Below, piece after piece: positions 9,401-19,400 of a stretch of 64,000 nucleotides of DNA (positions are counted from its first letter, which is position 1; each line of letters starts with the position of its first letter). Source of the DNA: Bacteroidota bacterium (GTDB taxonomy: Bacteria; Bacteroidota; Bacteroidia; NS11-12g; UBA9320); contig NVWV01000010.1 of the NCBI GenBank assembly GCA_002746305.1, forward strand, positions 56,663 through 120,662, in the 5' to 3' direction. The notes under the pieces were generated by a model. The model was not told the DNA's origin. It worked only from the letters and a program-made list of their open reading frames with translations, and ran no database searches. Made by a program: the position numbers and the translations under genes.

Positions 9401-10156
9401 ATGAAAGTATTGATTATTGATGATGAAAAACATTGTAGAGAAAATATAGTCTATTTACTAAATCAACATTTCACGAAGTTCACACAAATAAAAACAGCGT
9501 CATCTGTAGATGAAGGCCTTGAAATAGTAGAATCATTTAATCCAAACATTGTTTTTTTAGATATTCAAATGCCAGAGAAAAGTGGCTTTGAGTTTGTTAA
9601 AAATATTGATACGACAAAACTCGCACTTATTTTTATTACAGCACACGATGAATATGCAATCCAATCTATAAAATTTGGCCCAACTGGTTACTTATTAAAA
9701 CCCATTGATCTGGAAGATTTGAAAGACGTAGTTGAAAAGGCAATGTTCATGCTTGCATCTAAAACAATGCATGAGAACAACTACCATAAAGGACTGTTAG
9801 AAGTTATAAGCTCCTTTGAATCTAAACAACAACCAACTAAAATATGTCTTTCTCAAACATCCAAATTAAAAGTAGTTGACATCTCAGATATAATTTATTT
9901 GTCAGCAGATAGTTATTACTCCACTTTTTATCTATTGAAAAAAGAAAAAATAGTGATGTCTAAAACATTGAAACACTACGAAGAACTATTAGGAGCTTGT
10001 TTTATTCGAGTTCACCGATCATTCTTAGTAAACCTGAAGTATATTTCAGAGTATAGCCATATTAATTCTAAAATATTACTGAAAAATGGGACCCAAATTG
10101 ATGTTTCTCGACGTAAAACAAATGAGGTAATTCAGAAATTAAAGACAATTTCATAG
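9401..10156 (+). CDS. LytTR-family response regulator
   Basis: 251 aa. The receiver domain (1-120) has acidic residues Asp7 and Asp8, phospho-acceptor Asp54 (VFLDIQMP), Thr80 in FITAHDEYA and Lys100 in LLKPID, all the conserved switch residues. The C-terminal LytTR DNA-binding domain (about 147-248) shows DIIYLSADSYY, the FIRVHRSFLVNLKYI signature and a terminal basic segment. It is a cytoplasmic transcription factor controlled by phosphorylation from the kinase encoded 2 bp downstream. The ATG is preceded by an A-rich leader and no other start is close. The direct repeats at 9000-9055 are its candidate binding sites. Target genes beyond its own operon cannot be read from the window. Family assignment is secure. 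Confidence 0.95.
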   Translation: MKVLIIDDEKHCRENIVYLLNQHFTKFTQIKTASSVDEGLEIVESFNPNIVFLDIQMPEKSGFEFVKNIDTTKLALIFITAHDEYAIQSIKFGPTGYLLKPIDLEDLKDVVEKAMFMLASKTMHENNYHKGLLEVISSFESKQQPTKICLSQTSKLKVVDISDIIYLSADSYYSTFYLLKKEKIVMSKTLKHYEELLGACFIRVHRSFLVNLKYISEYSHINSKILLKNGTQIDVSRRKTNEVIQKLKTIS

Positions 10157-10158
10157 CT

Positions 10159-13068
10159 ATGAAATTTTGTACTCTTGTCATATTATTGCTTTATAATGTC
10201 AGAGTTCTAAGTCAAGATTTAATAGTCAAAACACTGACACCAAATGACGGTTTACCTTCTTCTGAGGTCTATTGTGTTTTTCAAGATACCAAAGGTTATT
10301 TATGGATTGGAACAGACAATGGTTTAGCAAAATTTGACGGAAAAAATTACAAAGTCTATACCACTGATGAAGGGTTGCCTCATAATTCTATTATGAATAT
10401 TACTGAAGATCGTAAAGGAAATTTATGGGTCCTTACCATTTCAAATAGTTTAGCATACATTAAAAATGATAGTGTATATGAGTATCCATATGAATTAGAA
10501 GTGCCAAATCCTCAATATTTGACTGGGATTCTAACTATTTCAGTTGATGAAAATATGACGAAATGGTTGTATGACGAAAATGCAGGAGTTTTGTTTAAGG
10601 AAACAGAAAACCATCTTTTTAAAATGATGAATGATGTAGGATTAAGTTCTTTTAATGTCACTTATTATACTCAAAGAATAGGCCGTAATGCCATTGCTAC
10701 AATTAGAACATCTAATATCACAAAACTGCCCTCTACGAGTTCTATTGGTCAGCCAAGGAAGGTAGAAATCTCTAATAGAATATTACAAGTACAAAATGTG
10801 ATACTAGATTATTATACATTCCATTGGTTAGATAAAACTACCTTGATAGGTCTAAATAAGTCTGGAAAATTTATTAAATATAGCAACGGTTCCGTTGTAT
10901 TAGAGGGACAACTTGATGTCAAAAATATAAATAAACTTTACATCGATAAGATGAAAAATATCTGGATATTAAGTACTGAAGGAGTGGCTCTTTATAAGGA
11001 CGACAACTTTATTCATAGCGAAGTATTTTTTAAAAACCATTCTATTACAGATATGCTCCATGACAATGAGGGTAATTATTGGTTTTCAGATCAGGATCGT
11101 GGTTTACACCTTGTACATTCCATTAATTTCAGAAAACACAATCTTAAAAAAAATGGAGCAGAAGATAAAATTGCCACAATTAAGGATAGTGAAGATGCAC
11201 TCTACGTAAGTTCTATTAAAGGAAATATTTGGAAAAAGAAAAGTACTACCAACTTCAAGAAGTACTATAAGGAATCTCGAACAAGCTATGATTATTATCC
11301 ATTCGCCATATTAAAAAATAACCGTCTCTTTTTACCTGGCGGCAGAATTGTATCCTCTAATAGCGTATTCTCCAGTGAAAAAAATATACTAAATGGATAT
11401 ACTGCATATAAATCCATTGATATATTTAACAATCAATTATGGATAGGAATGACTGAGGGTGTTGCAGTTTCGGACTTGAATGGAGGAAACTTTAGGAAAA
11501 TTGACACCAAATTTAACTTAAGATCCAACGCTACATATTTAACTGACAGTAGTTTATGGATTGGTACACTGGATGGCTTGTACTGCTATAAACAAGACAC
11601 CATACATAGGTTAAGTCTCGATAATAAATTATTGTCGAATAGAATTTTGTGTCTCACTTCCTATAAAAATAAATTGGTAATAGGTACAAAGGGAGCAGGT
11701 GTTCTAATATATGACCTTACTACTAAAAGTATTGTCCAAATTTCCCTGTTAAATGGACTTCCAAGCAACCTTATTAAGTCCATATTAATTTATGAAAACC
11801 AATTAATTATTGGAACCAATAAAGGACTTAGCATTTTACAATTTGATATTAATAATACCTTAAAGATATTGAGTAATTATGATATTAACAATTCATTGCC
11901 ATCCAACGAAATAAACGCTATTGGTTCTTTTAATAATAGAATTTGGCTTGGCACCAATACAGGTCTTGTTTCATTTAATATAAAAGAGGCAATTACCAAT
12001 ACCTATGCACCTCCTATATACATCGACAAGTTAAAAACAACTGAATTACACGAATTCAATTTTCAAAATCGCATAGAACTCAATTCTAACGAACGATCAA
12101 TCTTATTTGGGTACCACGGCATTGGATTTAGAGCAAAGTCACGGCTAGAGTACAAGTATTTTCTTGAGGGATTTGATACAGACACACTATATACCAAATC
12201 TGAAGAGGTAAAGTATACAAACCTTGGACCTAATACATATACATTCCATGTATGGGCAAGAAATGAAAATGGAATATGGAGCGGCAGGCCTTCCATTGCC
12301 TCCTTTGTGATACCCGAAAAACTAAATGAGAAATTTAGTTTTAAGCTGGGAGTACTCCTACTAGTCGTGCTTTTTGGTGGAGCGTTACTGATGTATATTG
12401 AAAATAGACGACGGCAAACTATTCTGAATGATTTAGAATATGCTGAGTTAAGAGAACATGCCTTAGCAGCTTTAATGAATCCTCATTTCATTTACAATTC
12501 ATTATCTGCTCTACAATCGCTAATTAACAAAGGCAACATAGCAAAATCCAGTAGATATCTAAGTCAATTTTCAAAACTGATTCGAATGAATTTAACATCA
12601 ATAAGAGAAGGTGTTGTAATGTTAGAAGACGAAATTCAACGTTTGAAAATTTATCTTGAAATCGAAAAATTAAGACTAGAAGATAAATTAAATTATGAAG
12701 TACATTTTGAGGAGAATCAAGACTTAATGTTTGTAGAAATCCCTGCTATGATAATTCAACCATTTGTAGAAAACGCCATTTGGCATGGTATTTTACCCTC
12801 CGGGAAGGAGGGCTTTATTCTGATTAACATAAAGCTATTAGAAAATGACATGGTGGAAGTACGAATTAAGGATAATGGTGTGGGACTTAGTGCTGCAAAA
12901 AATGAGGAGAGTAAACATCATTCATCTATGAGCTTGGAAATAACAAAAGAACGTTTTGATTTACTCAGCCTTAGAACAGGTAGAGAATGTAAATTCAATG
13001 CCACTGAGCTTGGAACAAATGATGGAGGAGGAACGCTTATTTGCTTGCAGTTTCCGATAATCACATAA
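10159..13068 (+). CDS. LytS/YehU-type histidine kinase with two-component propeller sensor
   Basis: 969 aa, starting 2 bp after the regulator stop, so the two form one operon. A signal peptide (1-18) leads to a large periplasmic sensor of Reg_prop repeats (GLPSSEVYCVFQDTKGYLWIGT, LWIGTLDGLYCY, IWLGTNTGL and others), then a Y_Y_Y domain (about 625-715: YKYFLEGFDTD..., WARNENGIWS). A single transmembrane helix spans about 727-747. The cytoplasmic kinase follows, with the phospho-acceptor His776 in LMNPHFIYNSL and the ATP-binding N box around Asn872 (QPFVENAIWHG), then DNGVGL. It senses an unknown external ligand and phosphorylates the adjacent LytTR regulator. Unlike SusR-type hybrid sensors, it has no fused receiver or AraC domain. 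No nearby polysaccharide gene points to a sugar ligand. Confidence 0.93.
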   Translation: MKFCTLVILLLYNVRVLSQDLIVKTLTPNDGLPSSEVYCVFQDTKGYLWIGTDNGLAKFDGKNYKVYTTDEGLPHNSIMNITEDRKGNLWVLTISNSLAYIKNDSVYEYPYELEVPNPQYLTGILTISVDENMTKWLYDENAGVLFKETENHLFKMMNDVGLSSFNVTYYTQRIGRNAIATIRTSNITKLPSTSSIGQPRKVEISNRILQVQNVILDYYTFHWLDKTTLIGLNKSGKFIKYSNGSVVLEGQLDVKNINKLYIDKMKNIWILSTEGVALYKDDNFIHSEVFFKNHSITDMLHDNEGNYWFSDQDRGLHLVHSINFRKHNLKKNGAEDKIATIKDSEDALYVSSIKGNIWKKKSTTNFKKYYKESRTSYDYYPFAILKNNRLFLPGGRIVSSNSVFSSEKNILNGYTAYKSIDIFNNQLWIGMTEGVAVSDLNGGNFRKIDTKFNLRSNATYLTDSSLWIGTLDGLYCYKQDTIHRLSLDNKLLSNRILCLTSYKNKLVIGTKGAGVLIYDLTTKSIVQISLLNGLPSNLIKSILIYENQLIIGTNKGLSILQFDINNTLKILSNYDINNSLPSNEINAIGSFNNRIWLGTNTGLVSFNIKEAITNTYAPPIYIDKLKTTELHEFNFQNRIELNSNERSILFGYHGIGFRAKSRLEYKYFLEGFDTDTLYTKSEEVKYTNLGPNTYTFHVWARNENGIWSGRPSIASFVIPEKLNEKFSFKLGVLLLVVLFGGALLMYIENRRRQTILNDLEYAELREHALAALMNPHFIYNSLSALQSLINKGNIAKSSRYLSQFSKLIRMNLTSIREGVVMLEDEIQRLKIYLEIEKLRLEDKLNYEVHFEENQDLMFVEIPAMIIQPFVENAIWHGILPSGKEGFILINIKLLENDMVEVRIKDNGVGLSAAKNEESKHHSSMSLEITKERFDLLSLRTGRECKFNATELGTNDGGGTLICLQFPIIT

Positions 13069-13293
13069 GGGTAGAAGATTCTGTTGTGTTAACCTATACG
13101 AATTAAGATTCACCTTGACCGGCAACATAAACGTTTAATAACCTCTAAAATGTGTTGTATTAAACTTGATAGAAGTTAGCATATACAAGAGAAAGAATCA
13201 ACTTACAGATTCAAGGAAAAGTTGGCTTTAACCATTTAAATCATTGGCAGCAAAACAAAGTAATAAGTATGCTTACTCTATATACACTCCTAT

Positions 13294-14505
13294 CTAAACC
13301 ATAAGATTCCTAACACTTAATAAGAAAAGGAAGATGGATATGCACAGACCGATAACGAAGATATAGTAACTATATCTTAACAGTACATATTTTCTATTGA
13401 GCACTTTACCTAAAAAGTACAGATCTCTGGAAAGTGTTTTGTACAAATAGTCACTGTCTTTCATGAGTTCAGAAATCCCCCATTCATAGTCCTCCAAAGA
13501 CATATTATGAAAGTTTCCAAAGAAAATAAGATTCCCTTTTTTTTCCTCTACTTCTTTTCTTGATAGACTGCCATGAGTGGTCTTAGGAATAGTAGATAAA
13601 ATGGAAATAATAATGGTAATAATACTAAATATTAGTAAGGCAAGACCGGGATAAATTAGATAAGGATTGGTATCCATTTTAGGAAACATTGCCGAAAGGA
13701 CTATTGATATAATTATAGCATTTACGCTTATAAGTGTATTCGCTTTGTTATCTGCTATCTGACTCAAGCTTAGATGATTTCTCAGCGACACTCTAAACAT
13801 GGTCTCTACTCCCTTTTCTGGCAATTTGGACTTCGTCTCTTTAGCTTTTTTTTTATTCTTTTTGGAATGTGACTGCTTTTCTTGGGAATCTGAATTTTCA
13901 GCTGACTTTCTCATGTTTTTTAACTTTTCTAAATTAACATTTTTTTGGTATCCGTACTGTTCTTTGGCATATGTGGTATGGTACTTCTGCTTCTTAAAAA
14001 AAGCTATGCACATTTGCAACCAATGTTCTCCAGAACAAGGAGGCTTATGATACTCATTTATCTCTGTCAATAAATCGACATATGTAGTCTCTAAATACGC
14101 AGGACTACCCAAATGAGACAAATCTGCGTCTTTCATAATCCGTTCCAACAAATCTATTGGGTCATGCCCCATTTTAGTAGACATTATTAGTCGGTCAATC
14201 AGTGCCAGTTGGTTAGAATCAAAACCTTCTTGAGACAAGAATTCTTTGGCTATGGACGCACCATTCTCTTCGTGGTTTTCGTTACCCATGTGGTAGGCTG
14301 CATCATGAAAAACTGCTGCCAGTTGTATGCATAGTTTTTCATTTTCAGACAAACTTTCTTCTGAATCTACTATGTTACTCGCTTGCTCATAAACCGTGTG
14401 TGTGTGCTCATAGTTATGATAGCTCAATTTATCAGTCTTGTTACTCTCAAAAAGCGATTTCACATGAGCTAAACTATTTTCCAGTATTACCTTATTGGAC
14501 TTCAT
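13294..14505 (-). CDS. HD phosphohydrolase fused to Pycsar-effector (PycTM/DUF5706) membrane domain
   Basis: 403 aa. The HD-domain half (about 5-195) has metal ligands His34 (YHNYEHTH), His67-Asp68 (VFHDAAYH) and Asp126/Asp128 (KDADLSH), so hydrolase activity is possible. A Lys/Ser-rich linker (205-232) leads to a domain (235-400) beginning MFRVSLRNHLSLSQIADNKA. It has helices at about 257-273, 281-304 and 379-397, which is the layout of the Pycsar effector family PycTM. In Pycsar systems that domain binds a cyclic pyrimidine nucleotide and damages the inner membrane during phage infection. The gene overlaps the lipoprotein gene by 4 bp and is two genes downstream of a class III cyclase, which fits a cyclase-effector pair. 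The HD half might degrade the signal or another nucleotide. Family match is good; a defence role is inference. Confidence 0.8.
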   Translation of the reverse strand: MKSNKVILENSLAHVKSLFESNKTDKLSYHNYEHTHTVYEQASNIVDSEESLSENEKLCIQLAAVFHDAAYHMGNENHEENGASIAKEFLSQEGFDSNQLALIDRLIMSTKMGHDPIDLLERIMKDADLSHLGSPAYLETTYVDLLTEINEYHKPPCSGEHWLQMCIAFFKKQKYHTTYAKEQYGYQKNVNLEKLKNMRKSAENSDSQEKQSHSKKNKKKAKETKSKLPEKGVETMFRVSLRNHLSLSQIADNKANTLISVNAIIISIVLSAMFPKMDTNPYLIYPGLALLIFSIITIIISILSTIPKTTHGSLSRKEVEEKKGNLIFFGNFHNMSLEDYEWGISELMKDSDYLYKTLSRDLYFLGKVLNRKYVLLRYSYYIFVIGLCISIFLFLLSVRNLMV

Positions 14506-15305
14506 TTCTGCTTTGTAATTATCTTCAGTTTAATCAGTGTTGGATAGGTCTTATGTTTTTCATTGGCTATAATCAAGGTACTCTCAGAATCAAAACAAAT
14601 ACCTTCTGGCTGATGGTAAATATACGGACTCAATTGTATTTTATTCTTCACTTTACCTTTTTTATTCAAGACCAATAGTGTTTTGGAAAATGAGCTAAGA
14701 ATGTAAATATTCCCTTTGGGATGAATACCAATGGCAGACGCCTTAAAATTGGGATGAATTTCTTTCTTATTCAATTTAAACAGAGGTTCTTCGGCATATT
14801 CATTTGTGAGAGTCGAGAATTTGTAAATAAATATATGGTCATCCTTTTTCTTCTTACCGTGTACTTTACAAGCTACTAGCAGCCTGTTGTTCTTAGGATC
14901 CAAACACAAACCTTCAAACTCAAAACCTTTGCCATGTTTAAAAGAGTATTTAATCGCTTTCTTAGAGTGAACGGATACTAGAATACTTCCATCACTTCTT
15001 AAAACATATGCGGTGTCTTTACGGATGGCTATTCCTTCAAAATCACCATTATGTCCAAAATCAAATTTTGAAATAATGGTACCTGTTCTACTATCTATTT
15101 CATAGATATTGGCCTTTTCATCTTGGATACAGCTTACTGTTGTGTCTGAAGTACAGTGTAAGCCAGAGATCTCATTGAGTTCCTTCTTTAATTTTATTGT
15201 TGATGATGGTCGGTCAAAATTATAGGGTATAGTCTTCCTTCCGGAGCATCCATAAAGAATCACGACAAATACAAACGTGACTAGATATACTCTTCTATTC
15301 CTCAT
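14502..15305 (-). CDS. SdiA-regulated-like beta-propeller lipoprotein
   Basis: 267 aa. The N-terminus is a lipoprotein signal with a candidate lipobox LYGC (Cys20). The mature part has propeller-like repeats: NEISGLHCTSDTTVSCIQDE, GDFEGIAIRKDTAYVLRSDG, GFEFEGLCLDPKNNRLLVACK, then YHQPEGICFDSESTLIIANE. EISGL..., DFEGI and QPEGICFD recur in the SdiA-regulated (YjiK-like) family, which is related to esterase-like phytase propellers. It is probably anchored in the inner or outer membrane, facing the periplasm. It overlaps the cyclase gene by 4 bp and the HD gene by 4 bp, so expression is coupled to both. A phytase-like propeller beside polyphosphate and cyclic-nucleotide genes hints at phosphate chemistry or sensing; no catalytic residues can be assigned. 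Confidence 0.7.
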   Translation of the reverse strand: MRNRRVYLVTFVFVVILYGCSGRKTIPYNFDRPSSTIKLKKELNEISGLHCTSDTTVSCIQDEKANIYEIDSRTGTIISKFDFGHNGDFEGIAIRKDTAYVLRSDGSILVSVHSKKAIKYSFKHGKGFEFEGLCLDPKNNRLLVACKVHGKKKKDDHIFIYKFSTLTNEYAEEPLFKLNKKEIHPNFKASAIGIHPKGNIYILSSFSKTLLVLNKKGKVKNKIQLSPYIYHQPEGICFDSESTLIIANEKHKTYPTLIKLKIITKQK

Positions 15306-16366
15306 TCTGACACCTTAAATAATCGAACTCCTTGAGCCTTCCCTTTAAGTAAAATACCCCCTACATCCTCAAAATGGTATTCTGAGTATGGTTTGATGAT
15401 ACTGTAGAGTGACTCTGAAATAAGCATATCTGAATTGAAATCATTGCACATATCTTGAATCCTAGAGGTGGTATTAATAGTATCTCCATGATAGGTAAAT
15501 TCTCTTTTGATATCACCTACTTCCGTCACAATAATAGGTCCTGCATGTGCACCTGCTTTGAAAACTGGGAAAATTCCATATTTCTCTTCATAAATGGCAC
15601 GTTTTTTATGTAGGACTTCCTTGAATGCGAAAAAAGCCTGTAGAAATCGTCTATAATTTTTGGCTTCACTTATCGGCCATGTTATCACTACTTCATCCCC
15701 TACATATTGGTAAATTTGGGCATTGAATTTGTCCACTACAGAAAAGTCACTAAAGCAGTCTTTCAATAGATAGCTATACCGATACATTCCCAATTTTTCA
15801 GCTATTGCTGTGGAATCCTTAAGGTCTACAAACATAAAAATTTTCTCTTCCTCACGGGGTTTATAAAACCTTCCTGCGATAAGCTTGCTTAAATTTCCAT
15901 AGCCCAATTTCTTCTCTATTTCTATTATAAATCTAGAGACAAAAATGGTAACAACCATGAGCATAATCCAAACCGCAAATTCTTGGATATTAGGCTGTAT
16001 AACACCTATTTTAAATACACGTTCCAACCAAAAATGGATAGCCTGATCTATGCCAAAAGCAGTAAGTCCCATTACGACTAAATGAATAAGAAAACCAATA
16101 GCAAAAACCATTATGAGCGGTTTCCTATAAAGTATTCTCTTAAGCAAAAAGACGTCTACTGCACCAAGTAATGCAGCAAGAAGAACTGACGTAAACAATA
16201 TGACACCTACGTAAAAATAGGGAATGAACGAACTATCTAAAAACTTTACTTCGTTAGGCTCTATGTTGTAGTTACTAAGGAGTACAGCTCGTATAATGGT
16301 ATATAGGGCAAGAACAACTGAAGAGCAAATAAAGTATGTCTTAAAGTGTCGTATATATTCTCTCAT
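15302..16366 (-). CDS. Membrane class III adenylate/guanylate-type nucleotide cyclase
   Basis: 354 aa. Four transmembrane helices (about 9-28, 48-74, 84-104, 127-146) precede a cytoplasmic class III cyclase domain (about 172-352). The metal-binding aspartates are Asp181 (FVDLKDST) and Asp224 (YVGDEVVITW). The transition-state pair is Asn298 and Arg302 (GDTINTTSRI). By position, the residues that select the base (Lys and Asp in canonical adenylate cyclases) appear to be Gln220 and Thr291, so the product should not be assumed to be cAMP. Thr in the second position is known from class IIIb cyclases. It overlaps the lipoprotein gene by 4 bp and is 34 bp downstream of the phosphoesterase-barrel gene. 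With the HD-PycTM gene it could form a membrane-bound Pycsar-like signalling module. Confidence 0.88.
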   Translation of the reverse strand: MREYIRHFKTYFICSSVVLALYTIIRAVLLSNYNIEPNEVKFLDSSFIPYFYVGVILFTSVLLAALLGAVDVFLLKRILYRKPLIMVFAIGFLIHLVVMGLTAFGIDQAIHFWLERVFKIGVIQPNIQEFAVWIMLMVVTIFVSRFIIEIEKKLGYGNLSKLIAGRFYKPREEEKIFMFVDLKDSTAIAEKLGMYRYSYLLKDCFSDFSVVDKFNAQIYQYVGDEVVITWPISEAKNYRRFLQAFFAFKEVLHKKRAIYEEKYGIFPVFKAGAHAGPIIVTEVGDIKREFTYHGDTINTTSRIQDMCNDFNSDMLISESLYSIIKPYSEYHFEDVGGILLKGKAQGVRLFKVSE

Positions 16367-16400
16367 AAGTGATTGGTTATTTTAGTGAATACTTTCAGCA

Positions 16401-19400
16401 TTAGAATAAAAAGTTCATATGAAAACTGACAATCTTATTTTCATCCGACTTTTCAAATGTAGTCGTAAATAGTATTGAGTGAAACGGACTAATCCAAATT
16501 CCTCCGCCATAAGAAGTGTGCCATGTGTCTGAATTCTCACCGTCCATCCACACTCTCCCATTATCAATAAAACCATGAATCCCAATGTCTCCAGGAAACA
16601 AATAAGATTTAAAACTAGTAAGTTTAAGTCGTAAGTCCGTATTTTGGTATGCGGAACTTCGACCAGCAAACCGATCTCTTCTATATCCTCTTAAATTACC
16701 TCTTCCAATTTGTTTTGATTGTGCTCCAAGTGTATTGGCTTGATTGAATAAAAAGTCTCCTAGAATAGATGATCCTCCAAACCGCAATGCCAATACAGGA
16801 TGAAAGATTGTTTTGATTGGCACATAAAAGGAAATATCTGATTTGATTGTACTTATATATGTTGCATCTGAGTGATTATACATAGCATTTCCATCCACAT
16901 TCCATTTCAATCCATTAGAAGGTTGCACTTTATTATTAGTTGTATTTATTGAAAAATTGGACTCTATTCCAAAAAGATGATTTTCATCAAAATCATCATC
17001 GACAAGTCCAGAAAGATCTGACGATATAAACCGATTCATGGACTGTTTTGTTTGAACAAATTCATATTTAGGTCCAACAGAAAAAATAGTGTTCTTGTTT
17101 ATTCTGTTCTCTAAGCTAAAATGTGCAAGACCTTGGTTATATCTCACCCGATAAAACTTAAGACCGCCAACCCTGTCTTTGGTATCATTTCCTAGTCCAT
17201 AGAAGTTAGTTATGGCATTTGGGGCAAAAAGCTGTGTTTCTATATTAATATTCCATTTCCCAATAGCTTGGTAAAAAGTAGAGTTATGACTCAAATAGAA
17301 TGACCCTGTTCTAACAGCAATTATGCCATAGAGTTTATGAGCATCTGCCAATGGGGTCTTTCTCCATCCATGCTTTTTTAGAGCTACTCCAGTACCTAAG
17401 TATATGCCATCATCTATATTATATCCAATTTTGACCAAGGGGATAGTCTTGTTGGGCTTAAATCTATCTCTATTATAGGTATTTAAATACTTGTCATTCG
17501 AGGTTAGATCTTTGGTTTCCGTTGACCCTATTATTTGTATCCCATCTACTTTGTCATACACTCGGGTCAACCTCTTAACACCTCGCACAATAGACTGATC
17601 AATAATTTCGTCGTGACCTTTGCCTCCAATAATTCTGATTAGAATACTCTTTTTAGTATTGCCAGATATTTCAAACCGATCTTTATGCCCTAGGCCATAA
17701 AGATTAATTTCCTTCGTTTCATTATACTTGAATTCTCGATGATAAAAGAGACTCCGTTTCTTATGTTTTTTTGTTTTACGATAGACTTTTACATCAACGT
17801 TACCATTTGGTTTTCTAAGAACTTCAAAGGTTTCAGATTCATTACTTCCTACTACTTCTACCTGTTGTGCTATAATCTTATAATATTCAAGAGCATACAG
17901 GTGTAAATCATCTCTTCGCCTTTTCAACTTATCTATAAGTTCTTGACCGTTAAGGTTGAATATAGTATCGGGTAACTGTCCTATAGCATTTTGAATGACT
18001 TCATCTGTCACACCCACTTGAATTTCCTTAGCTACTTGAATCCAATCTTGTTCCGTAAGTCTTGTAAGGAAACTAACATCCAATTGCCTTCCATTTAGGT
18101 TAAGTCCAACAAAGTCAGTCATTTCATAATCAAAATTGGATAATAATTGACCAGGAGAAAATGGCATTGCAGCTAAACTTGGAATTAATCCATCAACCTT
18201 GGCAAATACTTGATCTCTATCCCTTGGAATAGGTACATAAACATTCCCCTTTTCTGTCAAAGAATCCTTTGTATGGTAGCATTGGTCATGTGACCCTTTT
18301 TTGCATTCGTGTAAAGCCCATCTCCATTGGTCATCGTGTCGATCAAAATCTCCTATGAGCATATCGAAGAGTCGTGCTCTCAACATCTCGTGTTCATCCA
18401 CCATATTGTGATTACTTTTATGCAAATCGAGCACCATTTTGGGTGTACTTATTGCCTTCTTCACATTCCCAAAACTTTCACCTTCTGCAAGTTTGCTGCC
18501 AGCTCTTTCCTCGAATAAGGCTAGAGTATTACCATATGCAGAACGAAATTTCCCTAATCTTGGATCGTCTGGTACAAACACCAATTTTGCGTGCTTATGA
18601 TTGACTCCTGCACCTTCTGCCAATGGAGCAATGGTAAATGCACCATAAGGATGCGACATCGCAATTTGATCTCTCATGATGTCTCCAACAACAGTATTTT
18701 GCATGTCGGCGGGTAAAAATTTTCTGGCTGGATCTTTCTGAATGGACCTAAGCAAGTATTCTTTCCCATTGGCATCTTCTAGCCTAAGAGACTTTGTTTG
18801 CATCCCACCACCAAGACGTATTGGCGTTAAGCCGCCTTTTTCAGAACTAATGTCAAATACATTGACGGATACAGGAGCCGTCCAAGATGATCTGTATTCT
18901 TTACCAAAGAAAAATGCTTTGAGTTTACTCGCTTCAAACTGTTCTGCAGCTCGATATACAATAACACTGTCTGAGAAATCAACTGTAGACAGTTCAGGTA
19001 GGACTTCCTGAGTATCTGCTTCTTGAATCTTCTTCCTGAATGATAATTCTCCTTTCAGGTTTGTCTCGTCTACCGTCCAAAACTCAACCCATACTTCACC
19101 TGTCGTTAGGTAAAGCACCTTTGAAAAACCTTGCTTTGCATACGTAAAAGATGCTCCATTTTTTTTAGCTACGTACTTGGTTTTACTTCCTGATCCACTT
19201 ACAATATAATGCTGTTTGTTGTGCTCAAAATACTGTAAATTATGTTCATGTCCAGCTGCATATATTAGATTATTATGCGATTCAAAGGCTCCTAATAACT
19301 TTTCTCTGAGCAATTGATATCTTGGGTTATTGAGATCCTGTATATGTCCAATTCGCTTTCTGTAATAGGGATAAATGGAACCAATAACAGGCAAAGGAAC

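Noticed and set aside
13294..16366. Calling the cyclase plus HD-PycTM a canonical Pycsar system
   Set aside because: Canonical Pycsar is a compact pair with a soluble cyclase. Here the cyclase is membrane-bound, a lipoprotein gene intervenes and ppk1 genes precede it, so only a relationship is claimed.
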